From Pseudomonadota bacterium (lineage in GTDB: Bacteria; Pseudomonadota; Alphaproteobacteria; Acetobacterales; Acetobacteraceae): a stretch of 64,000 nucleotides of DNA. The translations under genes and the position numbers were made by a program. The DNA lies in the NCBI GenBank assembly GCA_021849425.1, contig JAJZSY010000002.1, positions 78,524 to 142,523 of the forward strand, in the 5' to 3' direction. This document shows, one piece after another, positions 8,632-17,891 of the stretch; position 1 is the stretch's first letter; every line of letters starts with the position of its first letter. The notes below the pieces were generated by a model. The model was not told the origin of the DNA. It did no database searches and saw only the letters and a program-made list of their open reading frames with translations.

Positions 8632-10053
8632 ATGACCGAACTTTGGCACCTCACCGCATCCGACCTCGCCGGGCGCATCCGCCGGCGGGAGGTTTCGGCA
8701 CGCGAGGCGGCAGCCGCCGCGCTCGCCCGGCTGGACGAGGCGAACCCGGCGATCAACGCCGTGATCGACCATCGCCCGGAGCAGGCGCTGGCCGCCGCGG
8801 CACGGATCGACGAGGCACTCGCCCGCGGCGACGATCCGGGCCCGCTCGCCGGCGTTCCCATCACGGTGAAGGTGAATATCGACCAGAAGGGCTTCGCCAC
8901 CACCAACGGCATCCGCCTGCAGAAAGACCTGGTCGCGCAGCGCAGCAGCCCGGTGGTCGACAATCTCGAACGCGCGGGCGCGGTCATCATCGGCCGCACC
9001 AATACCCCCGCCTTCTCGATGCGCTGGTTCACGACCAACCTGCTGCACGGCGATACGCGCAATCCGCATGACCCGGCGCTGACCCCCGGCGGCTCGTCCG
9101 GCGGGGCGGCGGCGGCGGTCGCGAGCGGGATCGGCGCTTTCGCCCACGGCACCGACATTGCCGGCTCGATCCGCTACCCTGCCTATGCCTGCGGCCTGCA
9201 CGGATTGCGGCCCAGCATCGGCCGTGTTCCAGCGTTCAACGCCTCGGGGCCCGAGCGCGGCATCGGCGCGCAGATCACCGCCGTCTCCGGCCCGATCGGG
9301 CGCAGCATGGCGGATCTGCGGCTGGCCCTGGCGGCGATGGCGCAGCCGGATCCTGATCCGGACGGCCCGCGCGACCCGTGGTGGTGCCCCGCACCGCTCG
9401 ATGGGCCGGATCTGCCGCGCCGGGCGGCACTCTGCCTGCGCCCCGGCGGCATGGCGGTGGCGCCGGAGGTCGAGGCGGCGCTGATCGCGGCCGGCCGGGC
9501 GCTTGAGAGTGCGGGCTGGACGGTCGAGACGATCGACGACCTGCCGCATATGCGCGAGGCGGTCGAGGTGCAGATCCAGCTCTGGCTTGGCGACGGGTTC
9601 GCCACGCTGGCCGCGACCGTGGCGCAGGAAGGCGATCCGGGCGCGATGACGGTGATCGACTCGTTCCGCGAGCAGGCACAATCCTGGCCGGGCGACGTGG
9701 TTGCCCAGGCGCTGAAGCGCCGCGCCACCATCGCCCGCGCCTGGCGCCAGCAGCTCGCCCGCTTCCCGGTGCTGATGATGCCCACATCCGGCGAACTGCC
9801 CTTCCGCGACGGGCTCGACCTTGCCGGGCCCGATGCGTTCCGCCGTGTGTGGGACGCGCAGGCGACGCAGATCGCGCTGCCCCTGGTCGGCCTGCCGGGG
9901 CTGAATGTCGCGACCGGGTTCGCCGGCCGCGCGCCGCTGGGCGTGCAACTCGTCGCAGCCCCCTTCCGCGAGGACGTGCTGCTCGCCGCCGGCGCCGCGA
10001 TTGCGCGAGACGATGCGCCGATCATGCCGGTCGACCCGCGCGGCGCCGGCTGA
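8632..10053 (+). CDS. Amidase-signature family amidase
   Basis: This amidase-signature enzyme (473 aa) hydrolyses carboxamides with a Ser-cisSer-Lys triad. The catalytic Lys is in PITVKVNIDQKG, the cis-Ser in PGGSSGGAAAAV and the nucleophile Ser in GTDIAGSIRYPA. It lacks GatA-type context, since no gatB or gatC is adjacent, so a role in tRNA amidation is unlikely. It is co-oriented with the M20 gene 25 bp upstream and preceded by an AGGAG ribosome site. The substrate is not predictable from the sequence. Confidence 0.88.
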   Translation: MTELWHLTASDLAGRIRRREVSAREAAAAALARLDEANPAINAVIDHRPEQALAAAARIDEALARGDDPGPLAGVPITVKVNIDQKGFATTNGIRLQKDLVAQRSSPVVDNLERAGAVIIGRTNTPAFSMRWFTTNLLHGDTRNPHDPALTPGGSSGGAAAAVASGIGAFAHGTDIAGSIRYPAYACGLHGLRPSIGRVPAFNASGPERGIGAQITAVSGPIGRSMADLRLALAAMAQPDPDPDGPRDPWWCPAPLDGPDLPRRAALCLRPGGMAVAPEVEAALIAAGRALESAGWTVETIDDLPHMREAVEVQIQLWLGDGFATLAATVAQEGDPGAMTVIDSFREQAQSWPGDVVAQALKRRATIARAWRQQLARFPVLMMPTSGELPFRDGLDLAGPDAFRRVWDAQATQIALPLVGLPGLNVATGFAGRAPLGVQLVAAPFREDVLLAAGAAIARDDAPIMPVDPRGAG

Positions 10054-10067
10054 TCTTCCGCTGCGTT

Positions 10068-10089
10068 CCGGTTGGCGCCCGGTTGGCGC
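10068..10089. repeat. 11-bp tandem duplication
   Basis: Two perfect adjacent copies of CCGGTTGGCGC lie just after the amidase stop codon. They do not form a hairpin and have no T-tract. Probably a small slippage duplication. Confidence 0.8.
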
Positions 10090-10116
10090 AAGCCAGCGTT
10101 ACGCGGAGCGCCGGGG

Positions 10117-10186
10117 CTTATCCATATAGATCAATGCCGAGACGGGCGTGATACCGCGATATTGGCCTCGTAATCTGATGGATAAG
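10117..10186 (+). promoter_or_regulatory. Possible structured 5' leader masking the ribosome site of the SHOCT gene
   Basis: CTTATCCAT (10117-10125) and ATGGATAAG (10178-10186) are perfect complements. The right arm runs into the Shine-Dalgarno sequence AAGGAGG (10184-10190). Between them lie two further co-linear pairings, AGAT with ATCT (10128-10131 / 10173-10176) and CGAG with CTCG (10138-10141 / 10167-10170). If transcribed, the RNA could fold so that ribosome access is limited, as in thermosensors or riboswitches. No known riboswitch class is recognised. Confidence 0.35.
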
Positions 10187-10197
10187 GAGGCTCGATC

Positions 10198-10542
10198 ATG
10201 AACAGGCTGAAACGGATTGCGGCACCGGCCGCGCTCGTCGCCCTGCCAGGCCTCGCCTTCGCGCAGGCCGGGACGGGACCGGGCGGATTCGGCTACGGGC
10301 CGGGCATGATGTGGTGGGATGATGGGTGGACGACGATGTTTCTCGGACCTTTTTTCATGATCCTCGTTCTCGCCGTGATCGTCATGGTGGCGGTGGCGGT
10401 GCTGCGTTCCGCCGGAATGTTCACCCACGGGCCGGCGCATCCGCCGCAGCGCACGGCGCTCGACATTCTCAAGGAGCGGTTCGCGCGCGGCGAGATCGAC
10501 GCCGCCGAATTCGAGTCGCGGCGCCGGCTGCTGGGGGATTGA
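10198..10542 (+). CDS. Small membrane protein with C-terminal SHOCT domain
   Basis: This 114-residue protein has an N-terminal signal-like segment (about residues 1-22, ending AFAQA). A Gly/Trp/Met-rich stretch (GYGPGMMWWDDGW) and one strong membrane helix (about 48-66) follow. At the C-terminus is a SHOCT motif (ALDILKERFARGEIDAAEF). SHOCT domains are short oligomerisation-like modules found at the ends of many membrane proteins. A strong AAGGAGG ribosome site precedes ATG 10198. The gene stands alone, converges on hslU and may have a structured leader. Function unknown; Met-rich versions often occur near metal-resistance genes, but none are here. Confidence 0.8.
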   Translation: MNRLKRIAAPAALVALPGLAFAQAGTGPGGFGYGPGMMWWDDGWTTMFLGPFFMILVLAVIVMVAVAVLRSAGMFTHGPAHPPQRTALDILKERFARGEIDAAEFESRRRLLGD

Positions 10543-10563
10543 GCCCCCGGCGATGCCGGGGGC
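10543..10563. terminator. GC-rich hairpin between convergent genes (possible bidirectional terminator)
   Basis: A perfect 9-bp stem GCCCCCGGC / GCCGGGGGC with a 3-base loop starts at the base after the SHOCT stop codon and lies between it and the hslU stop. There is no T-run, so intrinsic termination is uncertain. Confidence 0.45.
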
Positions 10564-10586
10564 CAAAGCCGTTACAGCCAGAGCCG

Positions 10587-11906
10587 TTACAGGATGAAGC
10601 GGCCGAGATCGCCGCGCGCGGCGAGCGGGGCAACCTTCTCCTCGACGAGTGCTGCATCGACCGTCACCGTCTCGCCGGCGCGGTCGGTCGCGGCGAAGCT
10701 GATCTCCTCGAGCAGCCGCTCCAGCACCGTGGCGAGCCGGCGCGCGCCGATATTCTCGACCCGGTCGTTGATGTCGGCGGCGAGTGCTGCCACCGCCTCG
10801 ATCGCATCGTCGGTGAAGTGCAGGTCGACAGTCTCGGTCTTGAGCAGGGCGACATACTGCTTCAGCAGCGAGTGTTCCGGCTCGGTCAGGATACGGCGGA
10901 AATCCTCGCGCGAGAGCGAGGCGAGCTCGACGCGGATCGGCAGCCGCCCCTGCAGTTCCGGCAGCAGGTCGGACGGCTTGGCGACGTGAAAGGCGCCGGA
11001 GGCGATGAAGAGGATATGATCGGTCTTCACCGGGCCGTATTTGGTCGAGACCGTCGTGCCCTCGATCAGCGGAAGCAGGTCGCGCTGCACGCCTTCGCGC
11101 GAGACATCGCCGCCGCGAAAGCCGCTCTCGGTGCGGGCGCAGATCTTGTCGATCTCGTCGAGAAAGACGATGCCGTGGGTCTCGGCATGCAGGCGGGCGT
11201 CGGCGTTGAGCTGTTCGTTGTCGAGCAGGCGGTCGGCCTCCTCGCGCTCCAGCGCGGCGCGGGCGGCCGAGACGGTCATGCGCTTGCGGCCGTGCTGGCG
11301 GCCGAACATCGACTTCATCATGTCGCCAAGATTGATGGCTCCGCCCGGCGGCATGCCCGGCATGTCCATCTGGCCGATCACGTTGGGCGGCGCCTCGCTC
11401 ACGTCGACATCGATCTCCTTGTCCTCCAGCTCGCCATCGCGCAGCATGCGGCGGAAGCGGTTGCGCGTTTCCGACGAGGCGCCCTCGCCCACCAGCGCGG
11501 TGAGCAGGCGATCCTCGGCGGCAAGCTCGGCGCGGGCCTGCACGCCCTTGCGGCTCATCTCGCGCAGCATGGTGAGGGACACCTCGACAAGATCGCGCAC
11601 GATGCTTTCGACATCGCGGCCGACATAGCCGACCTCGGTGAATTTCGTCGCCTCGACCTTGATGAAGGGCGCCTGCGCGAGCTTGGCCAGGCGGCGGGCG
11701 ATCTCGGTCTTGCCGCAGCCGGTCGGGCCGATCATCAGGATGTTCTTCGGTACCACCTCCTCGCGCAGCCCCTCGGGGAGCTGCTGGCGGCGCCAGCGGT
11801 TGCGAAGGGCGATGGCGACGGCGCGCTTCGCGTCCTGCTGGCCGATGATGAACCGGTCGAGCTCGGAGACGATTTCGCGCGGCGTGTAGGTCGGGCTGTC
11901 GATCAC
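10587..11906 (-). CDS. hslU: HslU, ATPase/unfoldase subunit of the HslUV protease
   Basis: This AAA+ unfoldase (439 aa) forms a ring on HslV and feeds it unfolded, heat-damaged proteins. Motifs are [20 protein letters not shown] at the N-terminus, Walker [10 protein letters not shown], the pore motif GYVGRDVES, Walker [12 protein letters not shown], the intermediate (I) domain near residues 110-230 and the sensor-2 region [11 protein letters not shown]. The start codon is GTG at 11906 and overlaps the hslV stop (11903-11905), so the genes form one coupled operon. The C-terminal GDLGRFIL tail, which inserts into HslV, is intact. Confidence 0.97.
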   Translation of the reverse strand: MIDSPTYTPREIVSELDRFIIGQQDAKRAVAIALRNRWRRQQLPEGLREEVVPKNILMIGPTGCGKTEIARRLAKLAQAPFIKVEATKFTEVGYVGRDVESIVRDLVEVSLTMLREMSRKGVQARAELAAEDRLLTALVGEGASSETRNRFRRMLRDGELEDKEIDVDVSEAPPNVIGQMDMPGMPPGGAINLGDMMKSMFGRQHGRKRMTVSAARAALEREEADRLLDNEQLNADARLHAETHGIVFLDEIDKICARTESGFRGGDVSREGVQRDLLPLIEGTTVSTKYGPVKTDHILFIASGAFHVAKPSDLLPELQGRLPIRVELASLSREDFRRILTEPEHSLLKQYVALLKTETVDLHFTDDAIEAVAALAADINDRVENIGARRLATVLERLLEEISFAATDRAGETVTVDAALVEEKVAPLAARGDLGRFIL

Positions 11907-12454
11907 AGGATTTCCACCGTTACGTGATGGTTGGTGTAGACGCAGATGTCGCCGGCGATCTTCATCGCTCGCCGGGCGATGTCCTCGGCGGTCATGCCGT
12001 CCACCGAGATCAGCGCGCGCGCCGCGGCGAGGGCGTAATTCCCGCCGGAGCCGATGGCGATGATGCCGTCCTCGGGTTCAAGCACGTCGCCATTGCCGGT
12101 GAGGGTAAAGGCGTGGGTGCGGTCGGCCACCGCCATCATCGCCTCGAGCCGGCGGAGATAACGGTCGGTCCGCCAGTCCTTGGCGAGTTCGACACAGGCG
12201 CGCTCAAGCTGGTTGGGGAAGCGCTCCAGCTTCGCCTCGAGCCGTTCGAGCAGGGTGAAGGCATCGGCCGTGGCACCGGCGAACCCGGCCACGACGTTGC
12301 CGTTGCCGATGCGCCGCACCTTGCGCGCATTGCCCTTCACCACGGTGTTGCCGAGCGAGACCTGGCCATCGCCGGCCATGGCCACCTGCCCGTCCCGCTG
12401 CACACAGAGAATGGTCGTGCCGTGCCAGCCGACCGGATCATTGGAGTTCATCAT
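11903..12454 (-). CDS. hslV: HslV, peptidase subunit of the HslUV protease
   Basis: This threonine peptidase (183 aa) is related to the proteasome beta subunit and assembles as a double hexamer under HslU. The catalytic Thr lies in HGTTILCV after a short propeptide of about ten residues. [22 protein letters not shown] and [16 protein letters not shown] are family signatures. ATG 12454 is doubled (MM). The 5' region contains a GC-rich complementary pair (GGCGG / CCGCC) of unclear meaning. It is first in the hslV-hslU operon, usually heat-shock regulated, though I could not identify a convincing RpoH promoter. Confidence 0.96.
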   Translation of the reverse strand: MMNSNDPVGWHGTTILCVQRDGQVAMAGDGQVSLGNTVVKGNARKVRRIGNGNVVAGFAGATADAFTLLERLEAKLERFPNQLERACVELAKDWRTDRYLRRLEAMMAVADRTHAFTLTGNGDVLEPEDGIIAIGSGGNYALAAARALISVDGMTAEDIARRAMKIAGDICVYTNHHVTVEIL

Positions 12455-12592
12455 GCCCTCCAGATGGCACCGCGCGAAGGGGCGGGCAAGCCGCCCAAGG
12501 GGACAGGGCGATGCAAGCCTGAGTGCCTTTCATGCATGCAAGCGATGAAAAAACCGCTATATTCCCCGTCGCGGCTTCGGGGAGACCAGAGG

Positions 12593-13030
12593 ATGGACCG
12601 CCGGTTCGGCAGCAGGGCCTATCAGTATTTCGAATTCATCGTCGTCCAGGCGGTGACGTTGCTGATGGCGATCGTGGTGACGGCGGCGCTCGCGCATCTC
12701 GTCGTGAACATCGCGCACGACATTCTCGCCACGACGTTCGACCCCACCAACGCGGCGGTGTTCCAGTCGGTGTTCGGGGGAATCTTCACCGTCGTCATCG
12801 CGCTGGAATTCAAACGCTCGATCCTGGTGACCAGCGAGCGCGACGAGGGGCCGGTGCGCGTGCGGGTGGTCATCCTGATCGGGATGCTCGCGATCGTTCG
12901 CAAGCTGATCATCATGGATCTGGCGCATGAGAACGCGCTGCAGCTCATGGCGCTTTCGGTCGCGTTCCTGTCGCTCGGCATCGTCTATTGGCTGGTGCGC
13001 GACCAGGACCGCCGGGAACAGCGGGATTGA
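12593..13030 (+). CDS. PsiE-like phosphate-starvation-inducible membrane protein
   Basis: This 145-residue membrane protein has four predicted helices and matches the PsiE family: FEFIVVQAVTLLMAIVV, then a loop, then GGIFTVVIALEFKRSI and VRVVILIGMLAIVRKLI. The biochemical role of PsiE is unknown; E. coli PsiE is induced by phosphate starvation. I chose ATG 12593 because the sequence upstream is noncoding and antisense to hslV. A short hairpin (CCCCG / CGGGG) and GGAGA lie just upstream. Transcribed divergently from hslV. Confidence 0.75.
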   Translation: MDRRFGSRAYQYFEFIVVQAVTLLMAIVVTAALAHLVVNIAHDILATTFDPTNAAVFQSVFGGIFTVVIALEFKRSILVTSERDEGPVRVRVVILIGMLAIVRKLIIMDLAHENALQLMALSVAFLSLGIVYWLVRDQDRREQRD

Positions 13031-13045
13031 CCGGCCCCCGTGGCA

Positions 13046-13071
13046 GGCCCGGCTTGCCAGGTTTCCGGGCC
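13046..13071. terminator. Weak hairpin after the psiE-like gene
   Basis: A 7-bp perfect stem GGCCCGG / CCGGGCC with a 12-base loop lies 15 bases after the stop codon. No T-tract follows, so it could be either a factor-dependent pause site or chance in GC-rich DNA. Confidence 0.3.
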
Positions 13072-13127
13072 CGGGCTTAGTGTTGGCTACCCAAATTTAC
13101 CGATAAAAAACATTCAGGGAGACTCAC

Positions 13128-14543
13128 ATGCAGGACCGGATGCAGGACCGGACTGCGGCGACGATCGCCGCCCGCCTCGACCGCCTGCCGCCGTCACGCG
13201 CGGTCTGGACCATCATCGTCCTGATCTCGCTGGGTGGCATTTTCGAGTTCTACGACCTGTTCTTCACCGGCTATGTCGCGCCGGGCATGGTGGGCGAAGG
13301 GCTGTTCAAGCCGGAATCGCTCGGCTTCCTGGCGGGGCTCAGCGTGCTGAAGGTCGCGGGCTTCGGCACTTTCGTGTTCGCCACCTTCGCCGGGCTCTGG
13401 GTTGGCGCGCTGCTGTTCGGACAGATCGCCGACAAGTTCGGACGCCGCGCGGTCTTCACCGGGGCGCTGCTGTGGTACATGGTCTGCACCGCGATCATGG
13501 CGTTTCAGACCAGCGGGCTCGCGCTCGATATCTGGCGGTTCATCGCCGGCATCGGCATCGGCGTCGAACTCGTGACCATCGATACCTTCATTTCGGAACT
13601 CATCCCCCGGGGCGAGCGCGGCAAGGCCTTCGCGGTGAACCAGTTCATCACGTTTCTCGTGGTGCCGCTGATCGCCTTCCTGGCCTATGCGATGAAGGGA
13701 GCCAAACCGTTCGGGCTGGACTACTGGCGGGTGCTGATCCTGATCGGCTCGGTCGGCGCCGTCGTGGTGTTTGCCCTGCAACGGGGCATTCCGGAGAGCC
13801 CGCGCTGGCTGGCCCGCCACGGCCGGATGGCGGAGGCGGAGGCGGAGGCGATCGTCGCCGGTATCGAGCGGCGGGTGGCCGCAGAAACCGGCCATCCCCT
13901 GCCGCCGCCGCAGCCCGCCGCGCCGGAAGAAGGCGGCGCGGGGTCGATCATGGAGATCTTCGGCGACGAGTATCTGCGGCGGACCATCATCCTGTCGGTC
14001 TTCAACATGGCGCAGGTGATCGGCTTCTACGGCTTCGCCGCCTGGGTGCCGACGCTGCTCATCCATCGCGGCATCACCGTGACGCACAGTCTCGAATACG
14101 CCTTCATCATCGCCATCGCCAATCCGTTCGGCCCGCTGCTCGGCACGGTTTTCGCCGACCGGATCGAACGCAAGACGCAGATCATCGGCGCGCTCGTGAT
14201 CATGGCGGTGGTGATCGGCCTGTTCGCGCAAAGCTCGGCGCCGCCGGTGCTGATCGCCCTCGGCGTGCTGTTCACCCTCGCGTCGAACGTGATGTCCTTC
14301 GCCTATCATGGCTACCAGCCTGAGTTGTATCCCACCCGGATTCGCGCCCGCGCGGTCGGGTTCGTGTATTCGTGGAGCCGGCTGGCGGCAGCCTTCGCCG
14401 GCCTCGCGATCGGCGTTCTGCTCGCCCGGTACGGCGTGCCGGGAGTGGCGGTGTTCATCGGGATCGCGATGCTGGTGGGCATCGCGATGATCGCGCTCGG
14501 CCCCTCGACCAGGGGGCTCGCGCTCGAACAGATCAACCACTGA
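13128..14543 (+). CDS. MFS permease, metabolite/sugar:H+ symporter type
   Basis: This 12-helix major facilitator (471 aa) of the sugar/metabolite porter type shows DKFGRRAVF after helix 2, the ELIPRGERGKAF loop after helix 4, PESPRWLARHGRM at the central loop and YPTRIRARAVG after helix 10. The N-terminal half contains FEFYDLFFTGYVAPG, as in organic acid and aromatic acid symporters. The start at ATG 13128 is preceded by AGGGAGA. It lies alone between psiE and the his operon, so the substrate cannot be inferred from neighbours. Confidence 0.85.
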   Translation: MQDRMQDRTAATIAARLDRLPPSRAVWTIIVLISLGGIFEFYDLFFTGYVAPGMVGEGLFKPESLGFLAGLSVLKVAGFGTFVFATFAGLWVGALLFGQIADKFGRRAVFTGALLWYMVCTAIMAFQTSGLALDIWRFIAGIGIGVELVTIDTFISELIPRGERGKAFAVNQFITFLVVPLIAFLAYAMKGAKPFGLDYWRVLILIGSVGAVVVFALQRGIPESPRWLARHGRMAEAEAEAIVAGIERRVAAETGHPLPPPQPAAPEEGGAGSIMEIFGDEYLRRTIILSVFNMAQVIGFYGFAAWVPTLLIHRGITVTHSLEYAFIIAIANPFGPLLGTVFADRIERKTQIIGALVIMAVVIGLFAQSSAPPVLIALGVLFTLASNVMSFAYHGYQPELYPTRIRARAVGFVYSWSRLAAAFAGLAIGVLLARYGVPGVAVFIGIAMLVGIAMIALGPSTRGLALEQINH

Positions 14544-14602
14544 GCGAAGTTTCGCCGGCCGGCTGATTGGCGGGCCGGCGAAATTGGGCTAGGCCAGCCC
14601 GC

Positions 14603-15193
14603 ATGAGCCGAACTGCAAGCATCACGCGCACCACATCCGAAACCTCGATCGAGCTGATGCTCGACCTCGATGGCGCCGGCAACACCGACATCGCCACCGG
14701 AATCGGGTTCTTCGATCACATGCTGACCGCACTCGGCCGGCACGCCATGCTGGACCTGATCGTCCGCGCCGAGGGCGACCTGCATATCGATGCCCATCAT
14801 ACTGTCGAGGATGTCGGCATCGTGCTCGGCCAGGCGATCCGCGAGGCGCTGGGCGACAAGCGCGGCGTCACCCGCTTCGGCTTCGCCGCGACTCCGATGG
14901 ACGAAGCGCTGTGCGAGGCCGCGATCGACCTTTCCGGCCGCGGCTTCCTGGTGTTCGACGTGCCGTTCGAGCGGCAGACGATCGGCGACATGGACACCCA
15001 GCTCGTGCAGGAATTCTTCCAGGCGCTGACCGCCAATGGCGGCTTCGCGCTGCACCTGACCCGCCGCGCCGGGCACAACGCGCATCACGTGGCCGAGGCC
15101 GCGTTCAAGGCCGCGGCGCGGGCGCTGCGGATGGCGGTCGAGCCCGATCCGCGTGCCGCCGGCGCGATTCCCTCGACCAAGGGGGTGCTGTGA
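14603..15193 (+). CDS. hisB: Imidazoleglycerol-phosphate dehydratase
   Basis: This monofunctional IGPD (196 aa) catalyses the sixth step of histidine synthesis, imidazoleglycerol phosphate to imidazoleacetol phosphate. Metal-binding His/Glu motifs are GIGFFDHMLTALGRH, DAHHTVEDVGI and RRAGHNAHHVAEAAFK. The start is the Met of MSRTASITRTT; an upstream ATG at 14567 would add a non-homologous segment. First gene of the his cluster; its stop overlaps the hisH GTG start. Confidence 0.95.
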   Translation: MSRTASITRTTSETSIELMLDLDGAGNTDIATGIGFFDHMLTALGRHAMLDLIVRAEGDLHIDAHHTVEDVGIVLGQAIREALGDKRGVTRFGFAATPMDEALCEAAIDLSGRGFLVFDVPFERQTIGDMDTQLVQEFFQALTANGGFALHLTRRAGHNAHHVAEAAFKAAARALRMAVEPDPRAAGAIPSTKGVL

Positions 15194-15825
15194 GGATTGC
15201 GGTCATCGATTACGGCAGCGGCAATCTCGCCTCGGCGGCGCGCGGGCTCGAACTCGCCGCCTCCCGGCTCGGGCTCGATGCGGCCGTCTCGATCACCGAC
15301 GATGCCGGGATCGTCGGTGACGCCGACCGCATCGTGCTGCCCGGTCAGGGCGCCTTCGCCGATTGCGCGCACGGGCTCGCCGCCCGCCCCGGCCTTGCCG
15401 CCGCAATGCATCGCCGGGTCGAGGCCGGAGCGCCGTTCCTTGGTATCTGCGTCGGTATGCAGCTGATGGCCGAACGCGGGCTCGAACACGAAACCACGCC
15501 CGGCTTCGGCTGGATTCGCGGCGATATCGCGCCGATTCGCGCCGATGGCCTGCGCCTGCCGCATATGGGCTGGAACGAGCTGGCCTTCACCCCGGGCGCG
15601 CATCCGCTGCTCGAGGGGCTGACGCCGGGCGACCATGCCTATTTCGTGCATTCCTACGCCCTGCGCACGGACGACCGCAGCACGGTGATCGCCACCACCT
15701 CGTACGGTGAAGAGATCGTGGCAATGGTTGCAACCGGGAACCGGGCGGGTACACAATTCCACGTTGAGAAAAGCCAGGAGGTCGGCCTGACCATTCTGGG
15801 GAATTTCCTGCGCTGGATGCCATGA
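15190..15825 (+). CDS. hisH: Imidazole glycerol phosphate synthase, glutaminase subunit
   Basis: This class I glutamine amidotransferase (211 aa) makes ammonia for HisF. It starts MRIAVIDYGSGN from a GTG at 15190 that overlaps the hisB stop (15191-15193). The nucleophile Cys lies in GICVGMQLMAERG, and the catalytic His-Glu pair in FHVEKSQEVG. The oxyanion loop PGQGAF is present. HisH works as a heterodimer with HisF, encoded about 1.3 kb downstream in the same operon. Confidence 0.95.
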   Translation: MRIAVIDYGSGNLASAARGLELAASRLGLDAAVSITDDAGIVGDADRIVLPGQGAFADCAHGLAARPGLAAAMHRRVEAGAPFLGICVGMQLMAERGLEHETTPGFGWIRGDIAPIRADGLRLPHMGWNELAFTPGAHPLLEGLTPGDHAYFVHSYALRTDDRSTVIATTSYGEEIVAMVATGNRAGTQFHVEKSQEVGLTILGNFLRWMP

Positions 15826-16382
15826 TGACCCGTTCCGATCTTTGCGACCTGCCGCCACCATCGAGCATGCAGGTGGACCGCCTGACATCGCTCGCCGATG
15901 ACGACATGCAGACGCTGTGCGAGGCGGCCGATGCGGCGATCATCGATGGCGGCGGGTTCGGCTGGCTGCGCCCGCCGGGGCGCGCGGCACTCGAACAGTA
16001 TTTCCGCGGCGTCGTGATGGTGCCGGAGCGGGAGCTGTTCGTCGGCCGGATGGATGGCGTGATCTATGGCGCAGCCCAACTCGTCCGCCCGCCCCGCAAC
16101 AACGAGGCGCAGGCTTTCGGCGCGACGCTCGCGCATAATTTCGTCGCCCCCTACGCACGCGGCCATGGCCTCGCCCGGCTGATCGTCCAGCGGGTAGAAG
16201 ACCGCGCGCGCGCGCTCGGCTATCAGGTGCTCAACCTCGATGTCCGCGAGACCCAGACCGCCGCCATCGCGCTCTACGAGGCGGTTGGCTTCATCCGCTG
16301 GGGCACCCATCCGGCCTATGCCCGCACCGATGGGCAGACGATCGGCGGTCATTTCTACTACAAGATGTTGCAGGCGTCCTGA
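15822..16382 (+). CDS. GNAT-family N-acetyltransferase inside the his operon
   Basis: This GCN5-related acetyltransferase (186 aa) lies between hisH and hisA, its ATG overlapping the hisH stop by four bases. The acetyl-CoA loop is [14 protein letters not shown], and the C-terminal beta-bulge region reads [20 protein letters not shown]. The acceptor is unknown. The tight coupling at both ends (one base separates its stop from the hisA ATG) suggests co-expression with histidine enzymes. Alternative assignments such as RimI-like protein acetylase or antibiotic acetylase cannot be excluded. Confidence 0.82.
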   Translation: MMTRSDLCDLPPPSSMQVDRLTSLADDDMQTLCEAADAAIIDGGGFGWLRPPGRAALEQYFRGVVMVPERELFVGRMDGVIYGAAQLVRPPRNNEAQAFGATLAHNFVAPYARGHGLARLIVQRVEDRARALGYQVLNLDVRETQTAAIALYEAVGFIRWGTHPAYARTDGQTIGGHFYYKMLQAS

Positions 16383-16383
16383 C

Positions 16384-17124
16384 ATGGCTCTGACCCTCTA
16401 CCCGGCGATCGACCTCAAGGATGGCGCCTGCGTGCGGCTGCGCCGCGGCGAGATGGACGAGGCGACGATCTATGCCGAGGACCCGGCCGCCCAGGCCCGC
16501 GCCTTCGAGGCCGCCGGATTTGCCGCGTTGCACGTTGTCGACCTGAACGGGGCCTTTGCCGGGCGGCCGGTGAATGGCGCGGCGGTGCGCGCGATCCTCG
16601 CCGCGGTGGCGATGCCGGTGCAGCTTGGCGGCGGCATCCGCGACATGGCGGGCATCGCCGCCTGGATCGAGCTTGGCATCTCGCGCGTCATTCTCGGCAG
16701 CGCCGCGGTGAAGAACCCTGGCCTAGTGCGCGAGGCGGCCGCCGCCTTTCCGGGGCGGATCGTCGTCGGCATCGACGCGCGGGACGGCATGGTCGCCACC
16801 GAGGGTTGGGCCGAGACATCGTCGCTACCGGCGACCGAGATGGCGATGCGGCTGCAGGATGCCGGCATCGCCGCGATCATCCATACCGATATCGCGCGCG
16901 ACGGCATGCTGCAGGGCCTCAATCTCGATGCCACCGAAGCCCTCGCCGCCACCATCACCATCCCGGTGATCGCCTCGGGCGGTGTAGCCGGCATCGAGGA
17001 TATCCGTAACCTGCGCGCCGCCGCCGGCCGCACGCCGAACCTTGCCGGCACGATCATCGGCCGCGCCCTCTACGATGGCCGGATCAATCCGCAGGCGGCG
17101 CTGGCGGAGGCCGCTTCATGCTGA
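16384..17124 (+). CDS. hisA: ProFAR isomerase
   Basis: This (beta/alpha)8 barrel isomerase (246 aa) catalyses an Amadori rearrangement of ProFAR to PRFAR. The N-terminal motif [18 protein letters not shown] contains the catalytic Asp; phosphate sites are QLGGGIRD and IASGGVAG. The second catalytic Asp is in [15 protein letters not shown] 16384 is two bases after the GNAT stop. The C-terminus overlaps the hisF start by seven bases. Confidence 0.95.
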   Translation: MALTLYPAIDLKDGACVRLRRGEMDEATIYAEDPAAQARAFEAAGFAALHVVDLNGAFAGRPVNGAAVRAILAAVAMPVQLGGGIRDMAGIAAWIELGISRVILGSAAVKNPGLVREAAAAFPGRIVVGIDARDGMVATEGWAETSSLPATEMAMRLQDAGIAAIIHTDIARDGMLQGLNLDATEALAATITIPVIASGGVAGIEDIRNLRAAAGRTPNLAGTIIGRALYDGRINPQAALAEAASC

Positions 17125-17882
17125 AGCTGCGCGTCATTCCCTGCCTCGACGTGAAGGACGGGCGCGTGGTGAAGGGGGTGAACTTCGTCTCGCTGCGCGA
17201 TGCCGGCGATCCGGTGGAGCAGGCCGTGGTCTATGACCGCGCGGGCGCCGACGAACTCACCTTTCTCGACATCACCGCGAGCCACGAGAACCGCGACACG
17301 ATCATCGACGTGGTCGGCCGCACCGCAGCCAAAGTGTTCCTGCCGCTGACCGTCGGCGGCGGCATCCGCACGACGGATGACATGCGCCGCCTGCTGCTGG
17401 CTGGTGCGGACAAGTGCAGCATCAACTCCGCCGCCATATCCCGGCCTGACTTCATCAACGAGGCGGCGCGGAAATTCGGCAGCCAGTGCGTCGTCGTCGC
17501 GGTCGATGCGCGGCGCGGCGGCGATGGCTGGGAAGTATTCACCCATGGCGGGCGGCGCGGCACCGGGATCGACGCGGTCGGCTGGTGCGCCGAGATGGCG
17601 GCGCGCGGCGCCGGCGAGATCCTGCTTACCTCGATGGACCGCGACGGCACCGGCCTCGGCTTCGATCTCGACCTGCTGCGCGCCGTGACCACGCGGGTGA
17701 ACATCCCCGTGATCGCCTCGGGCGGCGTCGGCACGCTCGCGCATTTCGTCGAGGGTGCCGCGGCGGGCGCGACCGGCCTGCTTGCTGCCAGTGTGTTCCA
17801 TTTTGGCCAGTTCACCATCGCCGAGGTGAAGGCCGCTCTTGCCGCCGCCGGCCTGCCGGTTCGCCCGGTCGGCCCGCGCTAG
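17118..17882 (+). CDS. hisF: Imidazole glycerol phosphate synthase, cyclase subunit
   Basis: This (beta/alpha)8 barrel cyclase (254 aa) uses ammonia from HisH to close the imidazole ring and release AICAR. It shows [19 protein letters not shown] with the catalytic Asp, [32 protein letters not shown] with the second Asp, and [11 protein letters not shown]. Overlap with hisA implies translational coupling. Length and motifs are canonical. Confidence 0.96.
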   Translation: MLKLRVIPCLDVKDGRVVKGVNFVSLRDAGDPVEQAVVYDRAGADELTFLDITASHENRDTIIDVVGRTAAKVFLPLTVGGGIRTTDDMRRLLLAGADKCSINSAAISRPDFINEAARKFGSQCVVVAVDARRGGDGWEVFTHGGRRGTGIDAVGWCAEMAARGAGEILLTSMDRDGTGLGFDLDLLRAVTTRVNIPVIASGGVGTLAHFVEGAAAGATGLLAASVFHFGQFTIAEVKAALAAAGLPVRPVGPR

Positions 17883-17891
17883 AGGTTCCCC

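Noticed and set aside
11924..12592. Long N-terminal extension of the psiE-like frame
   Set aside because: It is antisense to hslV; the ribosome site and homology fit ATG 12593.
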